The notes: a model not told the origin generated them from the sequence alone. Shown: positions 1 through 12,519, numbered from the stretch's first letter. The stretch: DNA of 64,000 bases from Isoetes taiwanensis (GCA_021234155.1 JAJEKV010000058.1:8182992-8246991), one strand, 5' to 3'. Numbers and translations: made by a program.

Positions 1-2228
1 GACCGGAAGGCTACCACTGCTACCACGCCAAACAGATGAGGACCCACACTTTAATGCCGTGATTCACACACTACAGACAGATTCAACGTCGGTCCATTCA
101 ACAGCCGGATAAGGAGGGTAAAATTGTTTGTTTAAAGCCAAGACTAATGATTAATTTGAGTTCTAACTTTGTAGTACAGCTAAAGCATCATTTTGTTCAT
201 CAAACATGTGTGAAACATTAAAATACCTCACTGCTGATTTTGACAAGGAGGGATGGAAGCTAAAGCCCAAGTAAAAATGAATGTGGCAGCATCCTACACA
301 GTCCATACAATGCCTCAATGTCGATTTTGACACAAGGGATGGAAGCTAAGCGGGGAGCTTTATGTACAATACTTGAAAATTATGTGTTGCAAAGAATGCT
401 TGAATATGAAGCAGCTAGCAGAGGAGAAACTGCCAATGGCGAACCCTTTTTTACTGCTCTAGTCCGTTCCTTTTCGAGAATAAAGGCCTAATATTAGCAA
501 CATTGGAAAATTTTCAGTTCAAAAGATGGCATTGTTTATTTCATAAAAAGCCGTTTTTTTAGTGCTTTTTAAAGAGAAGAAGCAAATGGAATGTGCAAAA
601 CACAACAAATGTGCTTGTTTTATTCTACAATTTCCTTGATTTGCATTTGCTGGTTCAACATGCAGGTTTTGTTAATTTACGAGGTTATTCGTGATATTTC
701 TCTCCTTGTTATTTGGTCCATGGCATGTGAGGCTCTTTGCTTGGAGTCGTGGATATCATAAACTTGAGTTTTTATGCTGCTCTGGTCTCCATTCAGAGCA
801 TCATTATTACAAGCATCATTGTTTTTATATGGCATCATTACAGGCATCATTGTTTTCATTGTTTTTGAGTTTTTCCTTGATTCATTATTTTCATGTGGCT
901 ATTTTGGGGCGTTAGCATGGACTACTATGGTGAGACTAAGAAACAATTTGCTATGGCCAATTCTGCTATGGAGCCACAATCAGGCCAGTGCTCTGAAGAA
1001 GATGAATATCTTGCGAGAAATGTTTATGTGATGTCTTTCAAATAAAGTTTTGGTGCAGAAAGATGCGAACCCATTAAGTTGTGTCTTCGTAAAGGTGCTT
1101 TGGCCAGACTTAGAGATTAAAAGTAACAATTCCATGGCAAATGAGTTTGCAAAACTTAAAACTCAATGTACAACCTTGGAGGGAATGCAACTTTGACAAA
1201 ATATCAGTATGTTTTGATTTGCTTTTTCTCCTTTCCTTCTTTTTACAGTTTACATCTTAATACAAGGTACAGATCTGCCACATGTCTTTATTGAATATTG
1301 CATATACCACATTTTCTTCATAATGTATATCACCATTGGCATACAGTTCTACATCCATGTCCCTTTTTGCACAAAGAGCAGGAAATAACATCAACAATGA
1401 CTTAGACTTTTGAATACCTCAGGTTCACATTAAGTCCATCCATTCTTCAGTTCACATAAGTCTCCATCCATTCTTCAAAGATTTCAGAATGCATGATGAC
1501 AATTTTAACAGGTATGGGATGCAGGTGATTCGAAAATATGGCTTTTGATTTGTATTCCCGATTAGGGTAAGAAATGTCCATGGAATTGCACAAGTAAGCC
1601 AACTCTAAACCTTAACACATACCTTAACACATACGGAACAAGTTATTTTGGAATATACGTTTGATTTCTTATCAAGCATAAATGTATTCCAGAATACACA
1701 TTTGCTTTCTCAGGAAAGCAAAAGTGTATTCCAGAATACACTATTGCTTTCTCTGAAAATCCAAAGTATATTCTAGAATACACGTTTGTTTTTTAAAAAG
1801 CAAAAGTATTATTTTACATTTTTTGTTTTATGTGTCCTAGTGTTCATTTATTTACTTTATTATTTTTTTGTTTTTTAAATGTGGAAACTTAGGACAGATA
1901 CCCAGTCGCAACATCTGACAAGCGTGTTGTTCAATACGCACCAAATTTAGAGGGTGCCAAATTGATCTACTGAAAAAATTTAAAGAAATAATTATTATTT
2001 TTTTCTTCTATTTTGATGTTTTTGATATCTCACTTTCGGAGATTATGTATTCATGTACACATTTTGCCATTTTCAAGAGTGTTTCTTTGCACAAAGCAAA
2101 CTTGTCACTTAATGAGGAGCCAAAATGAGGGAAAAAAAAAAACTGAACCTTTTGAAATTCTCAAGTTTATTTACAAAAGGCCAATTACGGGAGTGCTGCA
2201 ACACTCCCGTTTAATTTGCAACCTTGTT
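1..2228. other. Non-coding stretch, no gene recognised
   Basis: AT-rich sequence in which no open frame longer than about 85 codons looks protein-like in either strand. Apart from the minisatellite at 1650-1815, I see no recognisable domain, RNA gene or promoter pair. The short frames at 677-1031 are low-complexity Phe/Leu/His-rich translations of T-rich DNA and are not annotated. Confidence 0.6.
1650..1815. repeat. Minisatellite with GTATTCCAGAATAC palindrome
   Basis: Four imperfect units of roughly 40 bases. Each centres on a self-complementary core (GTATTCCAGAATAC and variants such as GTATATTCTAGAATAC) and is flanked by AAGCAAA or its complement TTTGCTT. Each unit can form a small hairpin. 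No coding sequence is associated with it. Confidence 0.7.
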
Positions 2229-2560
2229 TACCTTGGAGGGTTATGTATACCTCAATACTTATAGTATGGTTATGTGTATTACAAAAGGTTATGTATACAT
2301 TGCATACTATGGTTATGTGTATTACAAAAGGTTATGTATACCTGATAACAATAAGATTACAATAAGATAACAATAAGAGTACAACCAGATTACAATAAGA
2401 TAACAAGTACTATTATTTTACTATTACTTATATTACGGTTATGTGTATTACAAAAGGTTATGTGTACCGTTGTATACTAACACAACCCTGATTACAATAA
2501 GATAACAAGTAATATTATTCTTCTACTATTACTCAATGATCGAACTAGCGTATATGCCCG
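2229..2560. repeat. GGTTATGTGTATTACAAAAGG tandem motif array
   Basis: Short units reading GGTTATGT(A/G)TA(C/T), TTACAAAAGG and ATAACAATAAGA recur irregularly over about 330 bases. The same array lies in the same position of the second element copy (11781-12090). It probably forms a subterminal region of the element, where transposase binding motifs usually repeat; that role is inference. Confidence 0.6.
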
Positions 2561-2892
2561 TGAGATCCTTTCGATCATGAACATTTGACACTCCCTATTC
2601 CACAGAGATGGATGACAACATCGACGGGATCGATAATAATGGCGAGGATTGAGAGCAACAAAGTGGTGAGCCGGTCTTCAAGCGGTATATCTCGCCAAGC
2701 GGCACCGCTTTGAAGTCCTCATGATTCATCTTGCAAGTGATAGAATCACGCTCAAGACCGTATCGTCATAGCTAGATCGGAGGCCAATGTTGCCTTTTCG
2801 GCAATTTGATGTATATTTATACCCACCAAAATTATTGATGGTATATACCCAAGAAAATTATTGATGGTATATACTCGTATAAAGGCAATGAA

Positions 2893-2942
2893 CACCAATA
2901 ATTCACATCAATAATTTTACTTCACTATAAAAGCAGCTCCAT
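2893..2942 (+). promoter_or_regulatory. Core promoter of mini-ORF unit 1, element copy A
   Basis: A 50-base block ends in TTCACTATAAAAGCAGCTCC, with a TATA box at 2926-2932, followed about 40 bases later by CATCTCCCATGG with an ATG. The same block is repeated about 640 bases downstream (3532-3580) and at both equivalent sites in the second element copy. Four matching TATA-to-ATG arrangements support a functional core promoter. Confidence 0.6.
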
Positions 2943-3531
2943 CGGTGGTAGAGCTCATTCATCTCCCATGGCTTCCTTGCCCGATCGTCCCGAGAACATC
3001 CAATCCTTCGGTGCTACTTTAGCTATAATGATGCATTGGTGAATGCTACGTAAATGGTATCAAACTTGATCCATGGTCTGCAGTCCAAAGCAGATGGTCC
3101 CAAGCGAGTGCTTGCAAGAAGCTCACTCGTGTTAAGGTCCACCTTTATTGGCTTCCCCGATCGGAGATCTTTGAGCTGAATAGCATCAATGTGCTTTGAT
3201 GTTGATGATGAGTGAATCAGATACGCTAAGGATATAATAATGACATGAGTACCTATGAACTATGCAAGTCGCCTTTAATTTCAATCACACCTATATTAGT
3301 CAAGCAGCAATGACGAGTGAATCATCGATGATATGTATACCTATAATAATATAAGCACTTATGATTTGTGTATCTGTTAAGGATATATATAATATAAGCA
3401 TAGTGAATATTAGTTGATGTATAGAATTTGAGTATATGATAGAATCGTACCTGTACGAGTACATGATACTTGTATACGCCCGTACGAGTACATGATACTT
3501 GTATACGCTCAATGATGGCGCTACAGTCCAC

Positions 3532-3580
3532 CCCAATAATTCACATCAATAATTTTACTTCACTATAAAAACAGCTCCAT
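3532..3580 (+). promoter_or_regulatory. Core promoter of mini-ORF unit 2, element copy A
   Basis: Duplicate of the promoter block at 2893-2942. The TATA box is at 3564-3570 and an ATG in the context TCTCCCATGG lies 37 bases downstream. Sequence identity between the two blocks runs from CAATAATTCACATC through the TATA box to the start codon, so the unit was duplicated together with its promoter. Confidence 0.6.
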
Positions 3581-3606
3581 TCGGGGCTAGAGGTCATTCA
3601 TCTCCC

Positions 3607-3850
3607 ATGGATTATTTGCCTTCTCTCGTTTCACCACATCGAGGCGATCAAGTGCTCAATGAGCCACTCTGATCTTGTTGGTTGCCTAGACAGGCATCTT
3701 CTTCTTGATCCCTACCTGCGAAGAAAAGCTTTGGGCGCTGAGATTCATTGCCCTGCGTCAATTCGTGTTATGATCCATCTGATTTGGCTCCCTGAGCGCA
3801 TGAGCTATGAGATATCAGGGATCACTACTACAGATCCTGAAGATGAATGA
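3607..3850 (+). pseudogene. Mini-ORF unit 2 of element copy A, frameshifted
   Basis: The ATG at 3607 opens a frame that begins MDYLPSLVSPHRGDQ and stops after 19 codons because of a two-base difference from copy B near 3663. The next frame (3659-3850) carries the rest of the coding-like sequence, with LLLDPYLRRKALGAEIHC and then IRVMIHLIWLP. The equivalent in copy B (13165-13497) is open over 110 codons. The R-V-x-V/I-H-L-x-W-L-P core is also found in the neighbouring unit 1, so the units are tandem paralogues. No known domain was recognised. It is likely an accessory product of the element or a relic; function unknown. Confidence 0.45.
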
Positions 3851-4016
3851 ATCACCTGTTCAATATATAAGCACTTCTGACCATCTTATCTATGAATCAT
3901 GTATGCATTTATATATTAAAGATGTAAGCATTTATATATGATCACAAATATAGTAATGTACAAGATCTTATGTATTAAGATGAAAGATATGTATTACAAG
4001 TACAAGATCTCATGTA

Positions 4017-5294
4017 TTAAGATGAACAATGTGCTATGTCTTTCCACATGTCTATAATATATTTCGGAATTTGGACTGTTTTCGGCCTCTTGCCATTGGC
4101 ATCCCAGGCATAATGAATAGCATCTAAATTTTCATACCTTGAAGGATCGGAAGGATTAGGCCGCCAACGCTTAGTCAAGCAGTCTTTGTAGTCCCCTCCA
4201 GTAGGCTTCCACCACGATATAAAAATATGGCCAAAATATATAGATTCTGGATCAAGAACAGCATTCTCCTCTGCATATCCTAACCAAGTGGCAGTGTTAT
4301 CATCTCCAGGTCTGACTAGAACAAACATACCCTTTGTCACATGTACGTGAGGATCAAACTCTTCAAGAGGCAACACTGGACGGCCATCTGACGGGCCACT
4401 ATAAGATGGTAAAGGTCGTGTGACCAAGGCAGATACGTCGACCTCTGGAACAAATGTTGTTTGTTCTAGAGGAGCTTGTCTTGTTTGTGGCCAAAATGCA
4501 TCATTTTGAGGACGTCCTGGAGCAACATCCTCCAAAGAGATAAGAAGCTGGCTCCAATACTCAACACTTGCCGTGTATTGCCTTGCAAACAAGCTAGTTT
4601 CTTGATTCTTACATATGTCCTTCCATAGGGAGATGTATTTGTTGATGCTATCCTTCAACCCTGGAAGATCTTTCAATGTTGGTCTAGGAGGAATATTTTG
4701 TGGCACACCACTTGGTATCATTGGCTGACCATGTGCATCCTCTTTCCACATTCTAATTCCTGGAGAATCTGCTGGAAGCCACTCTTTATGTGTAGGACGC
4801 ATTTTGTATTGCATAACAGGCCAATCTCCTGCCATCTTAAATTTGAAGAGCAATGGTTCAAGATGCCCAACCAGGCGTTGGCCCTTATCGAGGATGATCC
4901 CTTCACAAAATCCTTCCAATTTGGAACTTCATCAATAAAGTATGGAATTGGGGATTTTGCATTGCATTTGCTAAACAAGTAAAGTAGCTCGTAGTGTCAA
5001 AGCATCCTACTAACTCATCAAGGTTGAAAATTTTCCAAATAAAGCATCAATATCATCATGGGTGTGGCCGACCATCATAAAGCCCACTTGGATCTCATCA
5101 AAGACCTTAAGCCAAGTCAAATAAGATAAGTATGAAAAGACATACCTATTTTTGTTTTGCCCTGCTGCATTATCAAGTGGCAAATAGAGATTTCGGGGAA
5201 GAGGGTTGAACACCCCAGGATTCGTTGTAGCCGGGGGGACCCTCCCTGGCGCCCTTGATATTGAATGTAACCCCTCCTGCGGCTCCTCCTGCAC
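4017..5294 (-). pseudogene. DUF7869-type transposase-like gene, copy A, 5'-truncated
   Basis: The minus-strand frames 5010-5294, 4718-4978 and 4017-4919 together encode the C-terminal half of a DUF7869-type protein, a family found in plant and other eukaryotic DNA elements. In order they show LPLDNAAGQNKNRYVF, VGHTHDDIDALFGKFS, the IDEVPNWKDFV segment, and a C-terminal W-rich module (about the last 100 residues) with LVRPGDDNTATWLGY, ISWWKPTGGDYKDCL and an LDAIHYAW stretch. The Asp of LDN and the HTHDDID cluster resemble the acidic residues of an RNase H-like nuclease, but that assignment is inference. The frame is interrupted near 4980-5010, and the 5' part (Cys cluster and helix-turn-helix seen in copy B) is replaced by unrelated DNA from 5231. 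The apparent start at 5294 lies in that foreign sequence. Confidence 0.75.
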
Positions 5295-5830
5295 TCGTGC
5301 CCAAAAGTGCTATAGCCTCCATGGCTGCCTGGATCCGCGCATTTGTTGATACTTTACAAGAGCTCTATTGGAGTGTATCCTGTTATCTATACTACTACCG
5401 ACTGGTATACCACGTGTGTTGGCACATATGGCGACTTCGGTGCTACGTGCCCCCTCTGGATTACTGCATACCGTTCCAATGTTGGTACCGGACCAGATTT
5501 TGCCCACAACAGATCGATGAGAAAGCTCTGCAGATCGATGATCGCAGAGGGTAAATGAGCTACCTCTGCTGCCCCTCATGCTTTGCAGAGCTGCTATTGC
5601 CGACACCATGGCACATTTCTCTTCCAAAAATGGATTGAATCCAGCTCCACCATATTGAGGAGGCAAATTTTGATTCATAGGGAAGCTGCTTTTCATATCC
5701 CATGGATGAAAAAATACCCTCGCTCTCATCCCCTGCTTGATCGAACATTATAAACCTCATTTGGGTAAATGGCCCCAAAGATTTATCATCCGGGGCGAGA
5801 TTTTCAAGCATTAATTTTGGTATTTAATAT
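5231..5830. other. Unrelated block joined to truncated element A
   Basis: From CCGGGGGGACCC at 5231 the sequence departs from copy B and becomes GC-richer. Minus-strand frames at 5310-5811 give a Met/Ser/Gly/Pro-rich translation (for example PPQYGGAGFNPFLEEKCAM) that may be a fragment of an element coat-like protein, but I recognise no domain. It marks an insertion or recombination breakpoint inside the transposase-like gene. Confidence 0.4.
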
Positions 5831-8800
5831 AATGTACTATCTTCAATTCAATTCTTTTGCGCTTAAGTTGTTTGGGAATAATAAGGATTTTTTTAGTTTC
5901 GCTTCGTTTCCATTTGGTTTTATCTCCTCAAGTCCTATGACATCATATAGCCAACATAATGTGTATATGGTACACAGTTTGGTGGTATCTATGGAGAAAA
6001 ATTGGGATCCTCGATTAACCTAATTATTATACAGGCATTTCCACCCTATTACACATTAATCAATCCTACGGAAAAATAGCAAATCATCTCAATAGATGAT
6101 GCAGTACACTTGACCTCTAAAGCCCCACTCTAAACAAGTAATAAAGCTGTAGAAAACCCTTCATTAATATTCCTGATTAGTCTGCGCTATTCATTGAGAA
6201 TGCATCCATGTCTTACAAGCGTAAGTTCTTAAACATTTAAAAGTTGTCTCCTTTGTTGAAAATGTTGGTCATTTGGAGAGGAGACACTAGAAGTATACAG
6301 AAAGAGAAGAACGACTCCAGCTTCTTAGAATTCTGAATTTGAAATACTTTTCTTTCAACATTTCCATTTTGTATCATGCGCTAGATCAGTTTGCTCTTGC
6401 AAAAGACCGATCGATTTTTCTATTTTTTTCCCCTCCTCATGCAAACCTAAATTGTAGAAACAATAGGGGCTTAGAATTTCTGTAGTGATGATGATCGCCT
6501 ATGCAGAGTAAGGCATTTGCATGATTTACCACCGCATCGTAGAGAAAAATGCACGATTCTCGCAAATATAAACTCGTAAATACGAATTGAACTGAGAAAT
6601 GCAAAACCAAATCCATTAAAATGATGTCCGATCACGGAAAAAAAAAACTACAAATATCAAGATCTATGGCGGACTTTGTCGAAAATCCAAAAGGACTTCT
6701 CGACATTTGGGTGCGAGATCCCAAGCTTCCCCGTGGGTCGGATCATAGTAATATAATCGACTCAATAATCTAGTTACAGAGGAGATGCAGAATAGATCGT
6801 ATGCATTTTTGAAAAATCCCATTCCGGCAATCATTATGGCATTGAAATGGTATAGCTGCGTGTTCGCCCTGTTCCAATGCTTTAAGAACCTGACACCTTG
6901 ATCCGCGATTCCCTTTGTAGCTTACATAAATTGTTTCCATCGATCGATTTTGCCCACTAGCTCGTCTCTTCTTTACTTAAACCCAATGGCTACTGCCTCC
7001 AAGACATATAATTTGTCTTTCTTTATTACATACACAGTAAGTATATAGATGATCTGTGTCTTTTCAGTTAAAGATGTAAAATAAAATGGTAGGAAAAAAG
7101 CATTTATACAGAATAGATGCCATTTTTTATTTCAAGATTATCACTAGATGCAAAAGTTTTCCTTTTAAACTTACCAGATGCTGTCTATCTGTGCAGGGTA
7201 TCTAATTTCCAAAGGATCATACATTGAGCAGAGCCAATAATCGTGCTGGACAATATTGCATGATGCATATCATAAATTTGTTCTTACCATATGGAAAGAT
7301 ATTGGGTTATTAATGGGTCATGTTTTATTCATATGCATTTTGAATAACCATTTTGCATAGATAGACAGTCTGAGCCACTCTCCTTCAAACTATCTTGCTC
7401 GAATATTGCGAAGGGAAATGGCCATGATTGTCTGCAGGCCTCTGGATCTAACCATAGGGGAATTAATTTGAACAACCTCGACATGTTTTCTCGTGCATTC
7501 TCGACTCGCAAGTCGAGAATCCCCTAGCCAGCCAATTCTCCTGTGTCTGGTCGCAGGTGCCTCGACCCACACAAGGCCCCCAAAATTGAACCAATATGAT
7601 TTTTTTCTTATGGTTTATTGGTGAAAACTAAATCCATAAATCAGTACATGTTAGTGGGTTCAAAAGTTTACAAACCATATCTAGTTATCTAATATGGTTC
7701 ATCAATATATCTTTCTAAGGTGATAAGCCAACATTGTTTTGTGATATGGTATTGAAACATGGCAATTTTAATTGGTCTCTATAACAACTTAAACTATATG
7801 ATATATATTATCGTTTAGCATATCACGTTTAGTAGACTGGTATTTGATCACATCTATCTTCTTCAGTATATTGACATGGTAATTTTAAGTGTATAATTAT
7901 CATGATGCTTTATAGTGGTTACTTATCATGATGCTTTACATTGATTAATCACCAATACATAACGCGGTGAATATATTTGGTTTAAATATACTAATATGAC
8001 TTTTTTTACCCTATCTTTCTCCATGGTACTAAAATGTAATCATTTCAGGTAGTTTTTCTAGCAACTTAAAATGTATGATACGAACTAATACTTAATATAT
8101 CAAGTTTAATGGAATGGTACTTGATCTCATCTATCTTCCGTGGTCTATTGACTTGGTAAATTATTCGAATATTTTGTAGTAATTAATGGTCAACAAATAA
8201 CGTGGCAAATTGACATAGTTTAGTATGCTTTTTTTTTAATGATTTCAAATAGTTAATCAATATGATTTTGAAACGATATATGCATAACTAGTTTTTTAAC
8301 GTATATGATATTTAATAGTGCTTCATATGCAAAATTTATTTATACAATATTGGAGCATGGTTAAATATCACAATAAACTTAAATGCTTTGAAACATGCTT
8401 GATTGCAAAATATGCAGTTGTATGTAATGATTATTCGTTAAAAAGTTTCACTACATAGGACAATCTTACTTCTAAGCATTGACTCATTGTTTTTATTAGG
8501 AAGAGTGAGACAGAATTTGAAGCACAATGTTCAAATTGATCTTTTTTTTAATTTTAAAATATGGTCTTATATATAACAGCAAATGCAAAACGGCAATAGT
8601 CTCATCTTCCAATACCTCCTTGGAGAGTTTGAAGATTAGCATGAGGATGCTAGTTGCCATTACTAGCATCTGAGTTTAACTGAAACTTTAGGTGATCATA
8701 GAATCCAAAGACATTGCCCAGAATCACGGGTGCAATGTAGGGCTCCTCCACTGGCCTGCAGAAAAAATTCAAACTTGATCTTCATTATTTAAATGGCATG

Positions 8801-10511
8801 ATAGGATACACAACATAGTAAATGCAGCAAGCAGCATAGTCTTACCTGTAGTAGATATGGCACCAATATGTAGAATGAAAATTGTGCAAACGCAAATCAT
8901 GCGCTCCAAAAATTCCTTAAGCAATGCAAAGATCCGGTTTTGCATGCTAGTCGGGCTTAGCAATTCCGCTTAAACCCGAGGGCAAATGCCCGAGCCCTTC
9001 CGGCCACGCGATTAAGTTTCGCAATCATTTGTAGTCGTTTCTCTCGTCAATTTGAAACTCAAATCAGCTCCCCGCTTTCTCAAATCATCCACTTTACTTA
9101 CTAGTTCTTTTAATATCATGTTTTGCTCTTCCATTCCAGCTCTTTGCCAAATCCTGCATCTAATTTTTGTTCTATCTTGTCAACAATTGATGAACCCATT
9201 TTCCTACATTTACACCTTGCAATGCTTCCATGAATCTATCTCTGATACTTTTTCTTTGACAAGTACATGAGCACTCTCCATGGCCATGTCGTTAAGCCTA
9301 AAATTTTCAAGGTCAAATTCTTTCATGAGCTCTAACTTTGACTTCCAAAAATGCACCCTAACTTCCAAGGAGAAAGAAAATCTTTAACCTTGACACGCTC
9401 CCATTATTCCATCGATGCACATGATTGAGACCATGTTCTTTTTGATTCTCGCTGGGTGATCAAAAGTTCCAAACTTTGTTGCATCATTATCAATAACCTT
9501 TTTATGCAGTTTAACACTTTCGGACAAATGCGCCAGTCATGTATTTGGTTAAAAAATCGTGCAAGGATAACATCTTGTTGGGTCGTCATCTTTGAAGTTG
9601 ACAATTCTTCTCTACTCTTAAAGGAAGTACTTACGGCTTTTAATAAATCCAATGAATATGTCGCTTCATGCCAAAGAAGAGAGTAACAATGTCTATGCAG
9701 ATACAAATCCTAATTATATCCAAAGCATGGTTGAAGTTTGCAACACGTACATTAAGTCAAATGATTTCTATATTTCTTGCAACAAAGGCTTTGCAATAGC
9801 TAAAAGCTCCTTTGTATAATATCTATCAGCTGTTCTACAAAATCTGGCCCCTATATACCATAGAATCCCACGTGACTAAATGGTATTATTCATTGCATAA
9901 AATAAGAGTTCACATGTTAAAACACTGAGGAGTTTTAGGATAGCTTACTGAAGTAGCATGAATTCCTGTCATGCCTAAATTGTTGTAGATACTATGGAAT
10001 GCTGTGCATGATTCAACTCCACTGAACTTATCAAGCTAACGTCTATCTGCAAATAGATACATAAACATAATACACAAAAGGCAGGAAGATTGGAGGCAGA
10101 GTGTCCTATATGCATGCCATTCTTAGGACAGTAATATAGAATGCACATAATGCTCAACTTAAGCCAACCAACTCAAAAACATTGGAAAGACATCAAGAAT
10201 GTTGCTTACCAGTCGTGGTCTGTTATTTAAATACGAAACCTTAAGAGCAGCGGCCATGCTTCAAAGAAACTCCCCTGTTGCAACGAACCCACTGAAGACT
10301 ACAACCAGAATACATTCTGAAAATGCAGTCATGGCTTTGGGGACATTGGCAGCAATATTTTGCTGCTCTTCAAGCATCGAAGCTCGGTCGAAGCTCCGCT
10401 CAATCCGCGATGGCCACCCGCTGCCCTCGCCGCCCTAAAAGAAAACCTTAATCTTAGAAATTCACTTCAAAGGCAAATCGAAATATTTCCTGTTGTTGAG
10501 CTCCTTTCTGG
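5831..10511. other. Long AT-rich interval without a recognisable gene
   Basis: About 4.7 kb between the two element copies. Frames are short and Phe/Ile/Leu-rich. Minus-strand frames around 8769-8963 and 9404-9706 (100 codons, with LWHEATYSLDLLKAV and QQSLELLITQRESKRTW) are the most protein-like, but no family was recognised and both are frame-broken. No repeats longer than a few tens of bases, RNA genes or paired promoter signals were seen. Confidence 0.5.
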
Positions 10512-10607
10512 CTTGCCCCTAGGGGTCATGCGGCTTTGTGGTATATTCCAGGTGTATGGTGGTATATGCTTGGAATATGTCGGAAACTGCTCCAAACTTG
10601 CTATTCC
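10512..10607 (+). repeat. Hairpin-bearing repeat, copy 1
   Basis: The block begins TTGCCCCTAGGGG and continues into a hairpin (arms ATATTCCAGGTGTAT and ATATGCTTGGAATAT), then ends AAACTTGCTAT. The same order of motifs occurs at 18658-18760. Both copies stand a few hundred bases or less upstream of a plus-strand host gene fragment: here the PPR piece, there the ECD piece. Confidence 0.6.
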
Positions 10608-10928
10608 TGTTAATCCTGCCGATGACCCCTATTGTTGCGCGAGGCCCATCGACTGCTCTTCATGCCAGGCAAGGTAATTGGATGCTCAGTTTGTTCTACT
10701 ACTATGAGCGAATAACGTCCTTACGTCGTTGGTGTTCCACTCCATCCAAAATACCTACACTTTTTATGTCTTATCCCATTCTATAGTCGTCCTTACGGCC
10801 TGGCATTTTTTCTTCATTCTCAACAGAGGTCTCCATGGTATCTTTCTAGAGTCCATTTCAAAAGATAAGTTGATCAATCATAAAATCATTCGAAATGGTC
10901 TAGGGGGCTGAGAGGTTTTTAATTAATC

Positions 10929-11123
10929 ATGTCATCCATATGTATGGGATGTGGAGTCGTGGTAGAAGCAAGGGCAGTGTTTGACAATATGGTTGGCCGT
11001 AATTCTTTCTCATGGAATATCATGATGGAGGTTTATATCCGGAAATGTCTGTTGCATGTAGCTCGAGAAATTTTAAAAGGATGCCATATTGCGACTTTTT
11101 ATGCTCAAAGATGCACAACTTGA
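10929..11123 (+). pseudogene. Pentatricopeptide repeat (PPR) protein fragment
   Basis: The translation reads MGCGVVVEARAVFDNMVGRN, then SFSWNIMMEVYIRKCLLHVA and REILKG. This fits the PLS-type PPR consensus CG-x(3)-A-R-x-V-F-D-x-M-x-x-R-N-x-x-S-W-N-x-M. PPR proteins bind RNA in plastids or mitochondria and usually have ten or more repeats; here only about two remain. A frame change near 11075 moves the natural continuation (KRMPYCDF) into the next frame. No start region, transit peptide or C-terminal domain is present, so this is a dead fragment. It follows the hairpin repeat at 10512-10607, which hints at capture by a mobile element. Confidence 0.75.
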
Positions 11124-11639
11124 GGTGGCACTTGAGCTAGACTTAGTAGAAGCAAAATGATTCCAAGGATGGCAAAAGCCACAATGCTTAACGCATATTG
11201 TAACATGTTGAAGTGAAAAGTGCAAGCCTTTGAATTCCAGGTTTATCATATCTGATGCACAATGACGTGAAAAAAGTTTCTTCATGAGCTTGCTAGAGGT
11301 ACTTGATTGTTTGTACTTTGCATATATGTAATGTGTGAAGTCATGATTCCATGATGGCAAATATATGCACTTGATTAGCAACTTGATTTTTGACATGCCC
11401 ATTGCTATTTTCATTGCTCTTTTACTTATTCCAAATGACTTGGCTTAAGATTTCTTTCCAGATGAAATCTGTTGTAAATGAAAGATTGGGTCTTTTTTAT
11501 TCGACATAGCTGACGATCTGCAGCAAGTTCATGTATGGGATCATTCCTTCCAGTATAGTCGATGGTTCTTCTCTGTTCATAATAGACAGAATAGTCTACA
11601 TTCCAAGGCGTCCAAGATATCTCATTCGTGGTATATTTC

Positions 11640-11746
11640 CCCCTTTCCCGACATAGGGACATGACGGGGAAATGATGTGTTCCCCTAGTGCCTATGGAGG
11701 GTTTTTTTGTTCCCCCTCTTAAGCAGAGTTTCATTAAAGTTGGAAT
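11640..11746 (-). repeat. Solo fragment of the 31-33 kb repeat family
   Basis: Contains GGGGAAATGATGTG followed by CCCC and, at its right edge, AAGCAGAGTTTCATTAAAG, whose reverse complement sits at the left edge of the 675-bp tandem array (about 30979-31003). The fragment lies immediately before element copy B. It shows that the 31-33 kb repeat family has a defined end and is dispersed. Confidence 0.55.
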
Positions 11747-12442
11747 TCTGAAGACAAGTTGGAATAATTTTTATATAGTATACCTTGGAGGGTTATGTAT
11801 ACCTCAATACTTATAGTATGGTTATGTGTATTACAAAAGGTTATGTATACCTGTTGCATACTATGGTTATGTGTATTACAAAAGGTTATGTATACCTGAT
11901 AACAATAAGATTACAATAAGATAACAATAAGAGTACAACCAGATTACAATAAGATAACAAGTACTATTATTTTACTATTACTTATATTACGGTTATGTGT
12001 ATTACAAAAGGTTATGTGTACCTGTTGTATACTAACACAACCAGATTACAATAAGATAACAAGTAATATTATTCTTCTACTATTACTCTGAATGATCAGA
12101 ACTAGCAGAAGGCGCTCCAGAGATCCTTTCGATCATGAACATTTGATACTCCCTATTCCACAGGAGATGGATGATAACATCGACGGGATCAGGATAATGG
12201 CGAGGATTGAGAGCAAATGGTGAGCCACCTTCAAGCGGTATATCTCGCCATGGCACCGCTGAAGTCCTCATGATTCATCTTGCAAGTGATAGAATCACGT
12301 TCAAGACCAGAATACGTCATAGCTAGACGGAGGCCAATGTTGCTGCACTCGGCAATTTGATGTATATTTATACCCACCAAAATTATTGATGGTATATACC
12401 CAGCAAAATTATTGATGGTATATACTCGTATAAAGGCAATGA

Positions 12443-12493
12443 ACACCAATAATTCACATCAATAATTTTACTTCACTATAAAAGCAGCTCCAT
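12443..12493 (+). promoter_or_regulatory. Core promoter of mini-ORF unit 1, element copy B
   Basis: TTCACTATAAAAGCAGCTCC with a TATA box at 12477-12483. An ATG in CATCTCCCATGG follows at 12520. Identical in layout to the promoter at 2893-2942. Confidence 0.6.
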
Positions 12494-12519
12494 CGGGTGG
12501 TAGAGCTCATTCATCTCCC

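Larger units (their letters stand above)
2229..5230. mobile_element. DUF7869-type DNA element, copy A (partial)
   Basis: This block is a near-duplicate, in the same orientation, of 11781-14786. The shared sequence starts at TACCTTGGAGGG in both copies and stops in copy A at TTCGTTGTAG (5221-5230), after which A runs into unrelated GC-richer DNA while B continues through the transposase-like gene. Inside are a GGTTATGTGTATTACAAAAGG array, two plus-strand promoter plus mini-ORF units, and the 3' half of a minus-strand DUF7869-type gene that converges on them. The two copies differ by many small indels. Neither terminal inverted repeats nor a target duplication could be fixed by eye, so the full borders are unknown. 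Confidence 0.75.

Noticed and set aside
3300-3536. Tyr/Ile/Ser-rich minus-strand frame, also at 12849-13094
   Set aside because: Comes from the AT-rich inter-unit spacer and a duplicated CGTACGAGTACATGATACTT word; it lies opposite the promoter region of the mini-ORF unit.
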